A stretch of DNA of 64,000 nucleotides from Flavobacteriales bacterium (GCA_020635855.1 JACJYZ010000002.1:1798001-1862000); one strand, 5' to 3'; numbered from the stretch's first letter, positions 36,749 to 45,650 are shown. The notes: generated by a model not told the origin, from the letters alone. Translations and numbers: made by a program.

Positions 36749-37645
36749 ATGAAAATCGCCGTTTTGTCCCGCAACGGGAAACTCTATTCCACCATGCGCC
36801 TGATGCAGGCCGGTGAGGAAAGGGGGCATGAAATGATCCTGATAGATCCGTTGAAATGCAACCTCGTACTGGAGAAGAAAAAACCTGCCATCTTTTACAA
36901 AGACGTACCGCTGGAAGGCGTTCAGGCGGTGATCCCGCGTGTGGGAGCCAGCGTGACTTTTTACGGTGCTGCCGTGGTACGCCAGTTTGAGATGATGCGT
37001 GTTTTCTCCGCCATTGAATCACAGGCACTGGTCCGATCGCGGGATAAACTCCGAAGCCTGCAACTGTTGGCACGGGCCGGACTGGGCATGCCCAAAACTG
37101 TTTTCACCAACTATGCACGACATGCGGAAACCATTGTTGAAAGCGTTGGAGGCGCACCGGTTATTATCAAATTGCTGGAAGGAACCCAGGGACTTGGCGT
37201 GGTGAAAGCCGATACCAATAAAAGTGCTGTTTCGGTAATTGAGGCGTTTAACGGCCTCAAGGCACGTGCTGTTGTTCAGGAATACATCAAGGAATCTGCC
37301 GGTATTGACATCCGTGCCTTCATAGTGGATGGAAAAGTGGTGGGTGCCATGCGCCGCCAGGCACGTGAGGGAGAATTCCGCAGCAACCTTCACCGGGGTG
37401 GAACCGCTACCGTGATTCAACTGGGACGTCTCCAGAAAGCCGCCGCCCTGAAAGCAGCCAAGGCACTCGGACTCCGCATCGCCGGGGTGGATATGCTGCA
37501 AAGCAAAAGAGGTCCGCTTGTGCTCGAAGTAAACAGTTCTCCCGGACTGGAAGGCATCGAAGGCGCAACTGGCATCGACATTGCCGGAGAGATCATTTCC
37601 TATATAGAAAAGAACGCCGGCAAGAAACGGATACAAAAAACATAA
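36749..37645 (+). CDS. rimK: RimK-family ATP-grasp alpha-L-glutamate ligase
   Basis: ATP-dependent ligase of 298 residues, the length of E. coli RimK, which adds glutamate residues to ribosomal protein S6. It begins MKIAVLSRNG and shows the family's IPRVGASVTFYGAAVVRQFE near residue 65, the ATP-binding KLLEGTQGLGVV near 140 and the metal-binding VLEVNSSPGLEGIE near 261. The start at 36749 fits the family; an in-frame ATG 75 bases upstream is rejected. The 283-base upstream gap holds no visible gene. S6 as substrate is inferred from homology. Confidence 0.92.
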   Translation: MKIAVLSRNGKLYSTMRLMQAGEERGHEMILIDPLKCNLVLEKKKPAIFYKDVPLEGVQAVIPRVGASVTFYGAAVVRQFEMMRVFSAIESQALVRSRDKLRSLQLLARAGLGMPKTVFTNYARHAETIVESVGGAPVIIKLLEGTQGLGVVKADTNKSAVSVIEAFNGLKARAVVQEYIKESAGIDIRAFIVDGKVVGAMRRQAREGEFRSNLHRGGTATVIQLGRLQKAAALKAAKALGLRIAGVDMLQSKRGPLVLEVNSSPGLEGIEGATGIDIAGEIISYIEKNAGKKRIQKT

Positions 37646-37656
37646 CTTTGGGGAAC

Positions 37657-38925
37657 ATGGACGCATACGGTTTCATCATCGGCGCCAGTGGAATCATCCT
37701 CCTTTCATTCCTCTTCTCGCAGATCGCCCGCAAAACCAGGATCCCGGCCGTTCTGATGTTGATCGGCCTGGGCATCGGCCTGCAATACCTGATGCGCTGG
37801 GCCGGGTTCAGGGAAATCAACTTCTTCCCCGCCCTCGAAGTCCTGGGCATTGTGGGGCTGATCATGATCGTGCTGGAGGCCGCCCTCGAACTGGAACTCA
37901 CCCGCAAGAAAGTACCCGTCATACTCAAATCCGCCGCGGTATCTGCACTCGGACTGGCCGTATCCGTCCTGGCCGCAGCACTCATCATCCGGGTCTTCCA
38001 TCCCGGCATGCACATGTCTCAAGCTGTACTCTATGCCACCCCGCTCAGCATCCTGAGCAGTGCCATCATCATTCCCAGCGTGAGCCATATGGAAGAACAT
38101 CAGAAAGAATTCCTGATCTATGAAAGCACACTGTCGGACATCCTCGGCATCATGCTGTTTTATTTCATAGTGGGCTTTCTGGATCCGGTTAGCCTGAAAG
38201 GCCCCCATCCTGTAACTGCCTTTCTCGGCGGATTTGCCATCACCCTCGTGGTTTCGTTAATCGCCGGCTACTTTCTGATTGCCATTTTCCAATACATATC
38301 AGCCGGCCCCAAACTGTTCCTGTTGATTGCAATCCTGCTCCTGCTCTACGCCATAAGCAAGAAAGCGCATCTCTCCCCATTGATCATTATCCTGATGTTC
38401 GGACTGATGGTCAGGAATGCCCCTCTCTTCTTCAGGTGGGGACTGCAACGGTTTCTGATCCGGGAGAAATTCCACGACCTGGAAAAAGGATTGCACAACC
38501 TGACCATGGAAACCGCCTTCGTCGTACGCACCTTCTTCTTTGTGATCTTCGGGGCCAGCATTGCGCTGGCCGGCCTGCTCAGCATCAAGGTCATCGTGGT
38601 GAGCCTGGTGCTACTGGGATCCATTTACCTGGTGAGATTCCTGGTGCTTGCCTTGTTCCTTGGAAAGCAGGTAACGCCCAGCGTTTGGGTGGCTCCCCGC
38701 GGCCTGATCACCGTGCTCCTCTTCTATGCCATTCCCGAAGAACTCACCTTTCCGGATTTCGACAGCGGCATCCTGCTGTTCATCATTCTGGCAAGCAGCG
38801 TGGTGATGACGCTTGGAATGATCTACGGCAAGAAGCCCGACACGTCCGGGGCGAATGAAGATGAACTCATTGCGTCCACACCCGATGCAGATCCCGGGTT
38901 GGCACTCGAAGAGCTGGATTCATAA
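37657..38925 (+). CDS. Cation/proton antiporter (CPA family)
   Basis: A polytopic membrane protein of 422 residues with about twelve helices, related to Na+/H+ and K+/H+ exchangers. The conserved mid-protein segment STLSDILGIMLFY (near residue 163) carries the acidic residue in the ion site, and VAPRGLITVLLFYAIP near 350 is the typical C-terminal CPA motif. The short acidic C-terminus has no TrkA domain. The ATG at 37657 is chosen over a TTG nine bases earlier. Eleven bases separate it from rimK, so cotranscription is likely. Ion specificity is unknown. Confidence 0.9.
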   Translation: MDAYGFIIGASGIILLSFLFSQIARKTRIPAVLMLIGLGIGLQYLMRWAGFREINFFPALEVLGIVGLIMIVLEAALELELTRKKVPVILKSAAVSALGLAVSVLAAALIIRVFHPGMHMSQAVLYATPLSILSSAIIIPSVSHMEEHQKEFLIYESTLSDILGIMLFYFIVGFLDPVSLKGPHPVTAFLGGFAITLVVSLIAGYFLIAIFQYISAGPKLFLLIAILLLLYAISKKAHLSPLIIILMFGLMVRNAPLFFRWGLQRFLIREKFHDLEKGLHNLTMETAFVVRTFFFVIFGASIALAGLLSIKVIVVSLVLLGSIYLVRFLVLALFLGKQVTPSVWVAPRGLITVLLFYAIPEELTFPDFDSGILLFIILASSVVMTLGMIYGKKPDTSGANEDELIASTPDADPGLALEELDS

Positions 38926-38935
38926 AATGACCGGA

Positions 38936-38962
38936 ACGGGGAAAGAGAAAAACCTTCCCCGT
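38936..38962. terminator. Hairpin between convergent genes
   Basis: Eight-base stem ACGGGGAA / TTCCCCGT with an 11-base A-rich loop, between the antiporter and ychF 3' ends. No T-run follows, so termination is likely but not typical. Confidence 0.5.
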
Positions 38963-38970
38963 AAACCTAA

Positions 38971-40068
38971 CTATACGTTGAATCGGAAGTGCATGATGTC
39001 ACCGTCTTCCACCACGTATTCCTTGCCTTCCACCGCAAGCTTTCCTGCTTCTTTACAGGCCAACTCGGAACCGAGGCGACTGAAGTCGTCATATTTGATC
39101 ACTTCCGCACGAATGAACCCTTTCTCGAAATCGGAATGGATCACACCCGCAGCCTGAGGTGCCCTGGCACCCCGCATCACCGTCCATGCACGTACCTCTT
39201 TTTCTCCGGCCGTGAAGTATGTGATCAGGTTAAGCAACCTGTATGCAGCACGTATGAGCATATTGATGCCGGGTTCTTTCAGTCCCATTTCCTCCAGGAA
39301 GGCTTTGCGGTCTTCCGGATCTTCCAGGGACGCAATCTCCTCCTCAATGGCGGCAGCCACGATCACCACTTCCGCATCTTCTTCCTTGACCGCCTGCTTC
39401 ACCGACTCCACATGCGCATTTCCCGTTTGCACGGATCCTTCATCCACATTGCATACGTATAATACCGGTTTGGCGGTCAGCAGATGCAGATCGGGAACCA
39501 ATGCGATCTCCTCCTTGCTCAAAGCCACCGATCGGGCAGATTTACCAGCCTCAAGGTGGGATTTGTATGCCTCAAGGACAACAACAACCTTCACGGCTTC
39601 CTTATCACCTGACTTGGCATTTTTTCTGGCCCGATCCAAACGTTTGTCAACGGTATCCAGGTCCTTCAACTGCAATTCGGCATCAATCACTTCCTTGTCG
39701 CGAACCGGATTCACACCACCATCCACATGCACCACGTTGTCGTTATCAAAGCAGCGCAAAACATGGATGATCAGGTCTGTCTCCCGGATGTTACCCAGGA
39801 ACTGATTTCCCAATCCTTCTCCCTTGCTCGCCCCTTTGACCAATCCGGCAATGTCTACAAACTCCACCGTGGCAGGCACCGTGTTCTGCGGTTTCACCAG
39901 GTTGATCAGTACGTCCATCCTGGGATCGGGCACGATCACAACACCCACATTCGGCTCAATGGTGCAAAAAGGAAAATTCGCCGCCGTGGCCTTCGCGTTC
40001 GACAAGCAATTGAACAAGGTCGACTTACCCACATTTGGCAGCCCTACAATTCCGCATTTCAGTGACAT
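38971..40068 (-). CDS. ychF: Redox-regulated ATPase YchF (OBG family)
   Basis: Translation-factor-class P-loop protein of 365 residues that binds ATP better than GTP and associates with ribosomes. G1 is GLPNVGKST at residues 8-16, G3 DIAGLVKGASKGEGLGN at about 72, and the altered G4 NVDE near 205 explains the ATP preference. The C-terminal TGS domain includes GVIHSDFEKGFIRAEV. Normal length; a perfect promoter element lies 23 bases upstream. Confidence 0.97.
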   Translation of the reverse strand: MSLKCGIVGLPNVGKSTLFNCLSNAKATAANFPFCTIEPNVGVVIVPDPRMDVLINLVKPQNTVPATVEFVDIAGLVKGASKGEGLGNQFLGNIRETDLIIHVLRCFDNDNVVHVDGGVNPVRDKEVIDAELQLKDLDTVDKRLDRARKNAKSGDKEAVKVVVVLEAYKSHLEAGKSARSVALSKEEIALVPDLHLLTAKPVLYVCNVDEGSVQTGNAHVESVKQAVKEEDAEVVIVAAAIEEEIASLEDPEDRKAFLEEMGLKEPGINMLIRAAYRLLNLITYFTAGEKEVRAWTVMRGARAPQAAGVIHSDFEKGFIRAEVIKYDDFSRLGSELACKEAGKLAVEGKEYVVEDGDIMHFRFNV

Positions 40069-40090
40069 ATGACAAATAATGTTTGGCCGG

Positions 40091-40098
40091 CAAAGATA
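40091..40098 (-). promoter_or_regulatory. ychF promoter -7 element
   Basis: Minus-strand TATCTTTG, a perfect TAnnTTTG match 22 bases before the ychF start codon. Confidence 0.6.
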
Positions 40099-40210
40099 GG
40101 AAGGATGTTTGTGAACACCGCAAAAAAGAATGTACCGGAGAACATTTTAGCATCCTCCTGCTTGTTCAAAAAATATCAGAACCGACAGGCATCTTCAAAT
40201 GAAAAAAGGC

Positions 40211-40218
40211 TACTTTTG
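40211..40218 (+). promoter_or_regulatory. Candidate promoter -7 element upstream of transketolase
   Basis: TACTTTTG, a perfect match, but about 290 bases before the transketolase gene. It would produce a long leader containing the inverted repeat at 40323-40402. Confidence 0.35.
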
Positions 40219-40322
40219 ACGAGGTGTTTCAAGTTAGAATACGCAGGCCGATAAACGGCTGTTGAACCTACGGAATGCACCTTCCGGGAAGGTGAGCGAA
40301 GGCAAAACCTTTTGAAAAGAAT

Positions 40323-40402
40323 GCCACAAAGGCACAAGGGTCCGCCAAGAAGTAATCCGTGAACGCACACTGTGCATCTTGGTGTCTTCGTGTCTTTGAG
40401 GC
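40323..40402. repeat. Imperfect inverted repeat in the ychF-transketolase gap
   Basis: The left arm 40323-40349 (GCCACAAAGGCACAAGG...CCAAG) and the right arm 40378-40402 (CTTGG...CTTTGAGGC) pair over about 25 positions with mismatches. A small inner hairpin, GCACACTGTGC, lies at 40365-40375. The 440-base gap contains no convincing gene; an ORF at 40069-40254 is discounted. It could be a MITE-like element or RNA hairpin. Confidence 0.75.
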
Positions 40403-40511
40403 AAAACATAGTGGCATAGCCAGAAGAATATTACCATCGTCTCAGACGGTGTTTCCAGATTGAATCCAATTCCTGCCGTCAAAGTGCAGGTGACAAACCA
40501 GAAGAAAGCGC

Positions 40512-41354
40512 ATGGCAGATATCAACAAACTGAACGCAATAGCAACCCAGGTAAGAAGAGACATTGTTCGCATGGTGCATGCCGTGAATTCCGGTCACCC
40601 CGGTGGCTCACTCGGCTGTGCAGATTTCTTCACCGCCCTGTATTTCGAGGCCATGAACCTGAAACCGGAATTCGATATGGATGGAATCGGGGAAGATGTT
40701 TTCTTCCTGTCCAACGGACATATCTCCCCGGTATGGTATAGCGTACTCGCCCGCAAAGGATACTTTGACGTTGCCGAACTGGCTACGTTTCGTAAAATCA
40801 ACTCAAGGCTCCAGGGACACCCAACCACACACGAAGGACTTCCCGGCGTGAGGGTGGCATCCGGTTCACTGGGTCAGGGCCTTTCGGTTGCCATCGGTGC
40901 CGCGCTGGCCAAAAAACTGAACAAAGACCAACACCTTGTATATTCTTTACACGGAGATGGTGAACTCCAGGAAGGACAGATATGGGAAGCCGCCATGTTT
41001 GCTGCCGCCAAGGGGGTTGATAACCTTATCTCTACGGTGGACTGCAACGGTCAACAGATCGATGGATCTACCGACCAGGTACTTGCACTCGGCGACCTCA
41101 AGGCCAAATGGGAAAGCTTCGGATGGAAGGTTTTGTCGATGCAGGGCAACCACATGGATGCAGTACTTGACGGACTGGAGCAAGCAAAAAAAGAAACCGG
41201 AAAAGGCAAACCGGTGGTGATCCTGATGCGGACCGAAATGGGCTTCGGGGTGAACTTCATGATGGGCAGCCACAAATGGCATGGCGTTGCCCCCAACGAC
41301 GAACAACTCGCCGACGCATTGTCGCAACTCGAAGAAACCCTGGGTGACTATTGA
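40512..41354 (+). CDS. Transketolase N-terminal (ThDP pyrophosphate-binding) subunit
   Basis: Half of a split transketolase, 280 residues. It contains GHPGGSLGCADFFTALYF near residue 25, HEGLPGVRVASGSLGQGLS near 107 and the ThDP/Mg site GDGELQEGQIWEA...DCNGQQIDG at about 147-180. With the C-terminal subunit encoded at 42819 it would move two-carbon units between pentose-phosphate and glycolytic sugars. Split transketolases are common in Bacteroidota, archaea and others, usually with adjacent genes. Here a VWA gene lies between the halves. Confidence 0.95.
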   Translation: MADINKLNAIATQVRRDIVRMVHAVNSGHPGGSLGCADFFTALYFEAMNLKPEFDMDGIGEDVFFLSNGHISPVWYSVLARKGYFDVAELATFRKINSRLQGHPTTHEGLPGVRVASGSLGQGLSVAIGAALAKKLNKDQHLVYSLHGDGELQEGQIWEAAMFAAAKGVDNLISTVDCNGQQIDGSTDQVLALGDLKAKWESFGWKVLSMQGNHMDAVLDGLEQAKKETGKGKPVVILMRTEMGFGVNFMMGSHKWHGVAPNDEQLADALSQLEETLGDY

Positions 41355-41405
41355 TCCTTCTCGCAATAAAAGGGTACTTGGCCCGGTCATTGTAATGAAG
41401 ATAAC

Positions 41406-42803
41406 GTGACTCGTTCGCTGTCTACATATCGCCTCACCTGCTTTTGCATTGCATTCGCGTGCTTATTGGCAACCTTTTCGCTGCAAGCTCAAACCAGAAA
41501 AGACCAGGACATTCCTACCACACGCATCCTGTTCGTATTCGACGGCTCGCAAAGTATGTTCGGCTCCTGGCAAAGCGGAAAGAAAATAGACATCGCCAAA
41601 CGCCTTCTGTCGGAAATGCTCGATAGCCTGAAGTACGTAGATCACCTCCAACTGGCCCTCAGGGTATATGGCCACCAAAAGCCTTACCCACCGCAAGACT
41701 GCGATGATACCAAACTGGAAGTTCCCTTCGGAGGCAATACCGCCGATGCCATCAAGAAACGATTGCAAACGATCACCCCCAGCGGCACCACCCCGATTTC
41801 CCTTTCGCTGGAACAGGCCGCCAACGATTTCCCTGCCTGTGGCAGATGCCGAAACGTCATCATTCTGATCACCGATGGTATCGAGGAATGCAGCGGAGAT
41901 CCCTGTGCTGTTTCCATGATGTTGCAGGAAAAGGGCATCATACTGAAACCCTTTGTGATCGGAATCGGACTCGGCGTGGACCTCAAAAAGAGCTTTGAAT
42001 GCGTTGGCAATTTTTATGATGCCGCAGATGAAAAGACCTTTAAAAACGTACTCGGCATCGTGATATCACAAGCCCTGAACAACACCACTGCACAGGTGAA
42101 CCTCCTGGATGCTTCCGGCAACCCGACCGAAACAGATGTAAACATGACCTTTTACGACCTGAACACCGGCCGCATCCGCTACAATTTCATGCATACGATG
42201 AACCATCGCGGCAACCCGGATACGCTTACCATCGACCCGCTGGGCAGCTACCGCGTTGTGGTGCACACACTGCCACCGGTAAAAGCCGACAGCGTTACGC
42301 TGACACCCGGCAAACACACCATCATCCCCATTGATGCACCCCAGGGATACCTCGATCTGAAAGTGGGTGGCACCGGAGATGTTAAACAGATCAAAGCCAT
42401 CGTGCGGAAGTCGGGAGAAACAAAAACCCTGCATGTTCAGCAATTCAACACGAGGGAAAAATATATCACCGGACTGTATGACCTGGAGATACTGACCCTG
42501 CCGCGCATCTACCAGGAAAAAGTCAGGATCAGCCAAAGCCACACCACAACCCTTGAAATCCCCCGGCCGGGACTGGTTACCATTGTTAAGCCCTCCCGCG
42601 GGTATGGAAGCGTGTACCTCGAAAAAGACAATGAACTGCAATGGGTATGCAACCTTGAGACAGACCTGCTGAAAGAAACGCTTGCCCTGCAACCCGGAAA
42701 CTACCGCGTGATCTACCGATCCATCAACTCAAAACAAACCCTGAATACCATCGAGCAGTTCTTCCGCATTGATTCCGGAAGCTCTGTGCCCGTTAAATTA
42801 TAA
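41406..42803 (+). CDS. Secreted von Willebrand factor A domain protein
   Basis: A 465-residue protein with a signal peptide (about residues 1-29, ending SLQAQ) and a VWA domain at about 38-225. The metal-ion-dependent adhesion site is complete: DGSQS (DxSxS) near residue 46, the threonine in TPSGTTP near 130 and ITDGIEE near 157. The remaining 240 residues look like three or four small beta-sandwich domains. The start is GTG at 41406, which gives a sound signal peptide. The domain suggests metal-dependent protein binding in the periplasm or at the surface. Its position between two cytosolic enzyme subunits is odd; the spacers (51 and 15 bases) allow one transcript. Confidence 0.88.
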   Translation: MTRSLSTYRLTCFCIAFACLLATFSLQAQTRKDQDIPTTRILFVFDGSQSMFGSWQSGKKIDIAKRLLSEMLDSLKYVDHLQLALRVYGHQKPYPPQDCDDTKLEVPFGGNTADAIKKRLQTITPSGTTPISLSLEQAANDFPACGRCRNVIILITDGIEECSGDPCAVSMMLQEKGIILKPFVIGIGLGVDLKKSFECVGNFYDAADEKTFKNVLGIVISQALNNTTAQVNLLDASGNPTETDVNMTFYDLNTGRIRYNFMHTMNHRGNPDTLTIDPLGSYRVVVHTLPPVKADSVTLTPGKHTIIPIDAPQGYLDLKVGGTGDVKQIKAIVRKSGETKTLHVQQFNTREKYITGLYDLEILTLPRIYQEKVRISQSHTTTLEIPRPGLVTIVKPSRGYGSVYLEKDNELQWVCNLETDLLKETLALQPGNYRVIYRSINSKQTLNTIEQFFRIDSGSSVPVKL

Positions 42804-42818
42804 GTCATCCCAGCCCCC

Positions 42819-43793
42819 ATGAAAACATATACCGACACCGGAAAAAAAGACACCCGATCAGGATTCGGCGAAGGCCTCAGTGAACTTGGCAAACAAAACC
42901 CCAAAGTGGTTGCCCTCTGCGCCGACCTTACCGGCTCACTGAAGATGAATGACTTTGCGGACACCTACCCGGAAAGGTTTGTGCAGACAGGAATCGCCGA
43001 AGCCAACATGATCGGGATTGCTGCCGGTCTTACCATCGGAGGTTATATTCCCTTCGCCGGCACATTTGCCAATTTCGCAACCGGAAGGGTATATGACCAG
43101 GTACGGCAGTCTGTGGCTTATTCAGGGAAGAATGTCAAAATCTGTGCATCCCATGCCGGACTGACCCTGGGTGAAGACGGTGCCACACATCAGATACTTG
43201 AAGACATCGGACTGATGAAGATGCTGCCGGGCATGACCGTTATCAACCCGTGCGATTTCAACCAAACCAAAGCCGCCACCCTGGCTATTGCCGCACATGA
43301 AGGTCCGGTGTACCTGAGGTTCGGCCGCCCGAAAGTGGCCAACTTCATTCCCGCAGATATGCCCTTCAAAATCGGTAAGGCCATCACCCTGAGCGAAGGC
43401 AGTGATGTTTCTATTTTTGCCACCGGTCACCTCGTATGGCCCGCCATGCAGGCATGTGCACTGCTGGAACAGGAAGGCATTTCTGCGGAAATCATCAACA
43501 TCCACACCATTAAACCTTTGGATACGGAAGCCGTCTTAGCTTCAGTGAGGAAAACCCGTTGTGCGGTAACAGCTGAAGAGCACCAGCGTGCCGGCGGTCT
43601 AGGAGAAAGCATCGCCGCCGTTCTCACCGGAGGATTGCCCCTGCCACTGGAAATGGTGGCTGTGCATGATTCATTTGGTGAAAGCGGCACGCCCGAAGAA
43701 CTGATGGTCAAATACGGACTTGATGTTCCGGACATTGTTCGCGCAGCCCAAAAAGCTGTCAGCCGAAAAGCACTTGAGATAAAGGCCGTTTAA
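42819..43793 (+). CDS. Transketolase C-terminal (pyrimidine-binding) subunit
   Basis: Second half of the split transketolase, 324 residues. It carries the glutamate-containing GIAEANMIGIAAGL near residue 57, FAGTFANFATGRVYDQVRQS near 80, SHAGLTLGEDGATHQ near 110, and the C-terminal domain with AEEHQRAGGLGESIA near 259. Together with the subunit at 40512 it forms the active site at the subunit interface. No defect is visible. Confidence 0.95.
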   Translation: MKTYTDTGKKDTRSGFGEGLSELGKQNPKVVALCADLTGSLKMNDFADTYPERFVQTGIAEANMIGIAAGLTIGGYIPFAGTFANFATGRVYDQVRQSVAYSGKNVKICASHAGLTLGEDGATHQILEDIGLMKMLPGMTVINPCDFNQTKAATLAIAAHEGPVYLRFGRPKVANFIPADMPFKIGKAITLSEGSDVSIFATGHLVWPAMQACALLEQEGISAEIINIHTIKPLDTEAVLASVRKTRCAVTAEEHQRAGGLGESIAAVLTGGLPLPLEMVAVHDSFGESGTPEELMVKYGLDVPDIVRAAQKAVSRKALEIKAV

Positions 43794-43823
43794 CCACGGC
43801 AAACGGGTGCCCAGATCCCGTGC

Positions 43824-44366
43824 ATGAAAGCAACCACCGACCAGGAAATACTGTCGCTCTATAGGGAGCAGCCGACAAGGAACAAGGCCATGTCGCTGCT
43901 CATGCAAGCCTATCAGCAACGACTGTATATTCACATCCGGCGTATGGTAAACAGCCATGACGACGCCGATGATATTCTCCAGGAAGTCTTTATTAAGGCG
44001 TGGAAGGGTATGGAGTTTTTCAGGGAAGACGCCAAGCTTTTCACCTGGCTGTACAAGATCGCTTCCAATGAATGCCTGAGTCACCATCGGAAAAAAAAGG
44101 CGCATCTCATCCCGATCGACAAAATTCCGGGTAACCATCAACCTCAAAGCAATGAAAAAGGTTTGCCTGGCGATGAGATCATTCGTAAACTTGAAGCAGC
44201 CGTAAGTACACTTCCTCCCAAACAACGATTGGTATTTCATATGAGATATTATGAAGAAATGCCGTATGAGCAGATTTCAGAAGTAGTGGAAACAAGTGTG
44301 GGTGCATTAAAAGCATCCTACCATCATGCCGTAAAAAAAATTGAAGATTTTCTATCAAACGGTTAA
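43824..44366 (+). CDS. ECF-type RNA polymerase sigma factor
   Basis: Sigma-70 family protein of 180 residues with region 2 (DDADDILQEVFIKAWKGMEFF near residue 48) and region 4 (LPPKQRLVFHMRYYEEMPYEQISEVV near 131) and no region 3, as in ECF factors. It is followed by a single-membrane-helix protein and a Spy-like periplasmic protein, a common Bacteroidota arrangement for envelope-stress control. No consensus promoter was seen; it may be read from the transketolase transcript, 30 bases upstream. Confidence 0.93.
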   Translation: MKATTDQEILSLYREQPTRNKAMSLLMQAYQQRLYIHIRRMVNSHDDADDILQEVFIKAWKGMEFFREDAKLFTWLYKIASNECLSHHRKKKAHLIPIDKIPGNHQPQSNEKGLPGDEIIRKLEAAVSTLPPKQRLVFHMRYYEEMPYEQISEVVETSVGALKASYHHAVKKIEDFLSNG

Positions 44367-44403
44367 ACCACAACGATCTTCCGACATCAAATAAATAGCA
44401 ACC

Positions 44404-44961
44404 ATGGAAAACGAAAGCGTGCGTAACCATTCACATACCGATCACGAAGATGCACTGAAGCAACATGCTCCATTGCTGTCAGGCATACCGAAGGGAAATG
44501 CCCCCGAACCACCGGCGGGCTACTTCGAGACCCTGGAGGCGCGTACACGCCAACGAATGAGCGTGCAGGCATCCAGGCCTTTCTGGAAATCACTGCGTAT
44601 TTCAATTCCACTGACTGCCGCAGCATGCATTGCCGGTATCGGATTGTATATAGGCCTCATCCGGCCATCCATCCCCACATCGGAATTGAACGCCGTGGCA
44701 AGTGTGAAAGAAACACCTTCCGTACCCATTGAACATGTGATCAGCTCTTCCCAATTTGCAGAAGATGACATCATAGAAGCCATCCTTACCTTTGACGAGG
44801 ATGAAGATGCCGGCTGGCTTTCCAACCTTTCCATTGAACAGGAACAAATGGCGGAAGTAACCCCGTCTGAAACGGACCAGGACGATGAAGATATTATTTC
44901 CTACCTGGTGAATCATGACATCACCATGGTTGATATCCTTGATGAACTTCAAACCAATTAA
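44404..44961 (+). CDS. Putative anti-sigma factor, single membrane helix
   Basis: 185 residues: an N-terminal cytosolic part with PAGYFETLEARTRQRM, one membrane helix at about 64-82 and an acidic periplasmic tail. The layout and the position directly after the ECF sigma gene suggest it holds the sigma factor inactive, but the zinc-binding HxxxCxxC motif of ZAS anti-sigma factors is absent. The PPxGYF(D/E) pattern is frequent in proteins at this place in Bacteroidota sigma loci. Role inferred from context. Confidence 0.7.
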   Translation: MENESVRNHSHTDHEDALKQHAPLLSGIPKGNAPEPPAGYFETLEARTRQRMSVQASRPFWKSLRISIPLTAAACIAGIGLYIGLIRPSIPTSELNAVASVKETPSVPIEHVISSSQFAEDDIIEAILTFDEDEDAGWLSNLSIEQEQMAEVTPSETDQDDEDIISYLVNHDITMVDILDELQTN

Positions 44962-44964
44962 GTT

Positions 44965-45555
44965 ATGAAAACAAACTCTGTGCGCGTAGAGATTAAAAAA
45001 CCTGCCTGGATGCTAGGCATCCTGATGCTGGCCCTGATGCCCATGTTTGGGTGGGCACAAGACGGCGAGGCAATGCCTGATGACGGCCCGCCACCGCCTC
45101 CCGATATGGAAAAATTCCACAAGGAAATTGAAGCCCGGAAGATCGGCTTCCTCACATCCGAGCTGGAGCTCACACCTGAAGAAGCCCAGAAGTTCTGGCC
45201 GGTATACAACAAGTATGAGGAGGAAATGGACAAACTCCGTGACGAACGGATGAAAGCCATGCATGCCGCAAGGAAAAGCTTCGATGAGATGACCGACAAG
45301 GAAATCGAAACCATGGTGGATGAAGATTTCAACTCGGAACAGGCCATGTTGGATATCAAAAAGAAATACCACAGCCAGTTCAAATCAATCCTCCCCATCC
45401 GAAAAGTTGCCAAACTGTACCATGCCGAAGACATGTTCAAGAAAAAGCTGCTTCGTGAGATCGGCAGGGAACGCCGTGGAGGCATGCACGGTCCGCCACC
45501 GCATGGAGGAGGCGACCATCATGAAGACTGGGGACCACCTCCACATAAGGAATAA
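44965..45555 (+). CDS. Periplasmic Spy/CpxP-like protein
   Basis: 196 residues: a signal peptide (to about residue 32, FGWAQ), then a helical domain with LELTPEEAQKFWPVYNKYEEEM near 69, which corresponds to the LTxxQ motif of Spy/CpxP chaperones, and an unstructured tail rich in Gly, His and Pro (GPPPHGGGDHHEDWG) that could bind metal ions. Three bases after the anti-sigma-like gene, so it is probably both a member and a target of the sigma regulon. Confidence 0.82.
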   Translation: MKTNSVRVEIKKPAWMLGILMLALMPMFGWAQDGEAMPDDGPPPPPDMEKFHKEIEARKIGFLTSELELTPEEAQKFWPVYNKYEEEMDKLRDERMKAMHAARKSFDEMTDKEIETMVDEDFNSEQAMLDIKKKYHSQFKSILPIRKVAKLYHAEDMFKKKLLREIGRERRGGMHGPPPHGGGDHHEDWGPPPHKE

Positions 45556-45593
45556 CAGCATCCCCGATTCCCCTTCTTTTAAAGCTTCATGAG

Positions 45594-45619
45594 CCCCGCA
45601 ATTGTGGGGTTTTCTTTTG
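45594..45619 (+). terminator. Rho-independent terminator overlapping the trmD promoter
   Basis: Stem CCCCGC / GTGGGG with loop AATT, then TTTTCTTTTG. The tail provides the TTTG (45616-45619) that acts as the -33 element of trmD. Confidence 0.75.
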
Positions 45620-45646
45620 TCCGCACAGGCCGGATGCGTACTTTTG
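45616..45646 (+). promoter_or_regulatory. trmD promoter (consensus -33 and -7)
   Basis: TTTG at 45616-45619, a spacer of 19 bases, and TACTTTTG at 45639-45646: an exact Bacteroidota consensus. The ATG begins four bases later, so the transcript should be leaderless. Confidence 0.8.
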
Positions 45647-45650
45647 CAGG

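Noticed and set aside
40069..40254. 61-codon ORF after ychF promoter region
   Set aside because: It overlaps the ychF promoter, has no ribosome-binding or promoter support of its own and no recognisable sequence.
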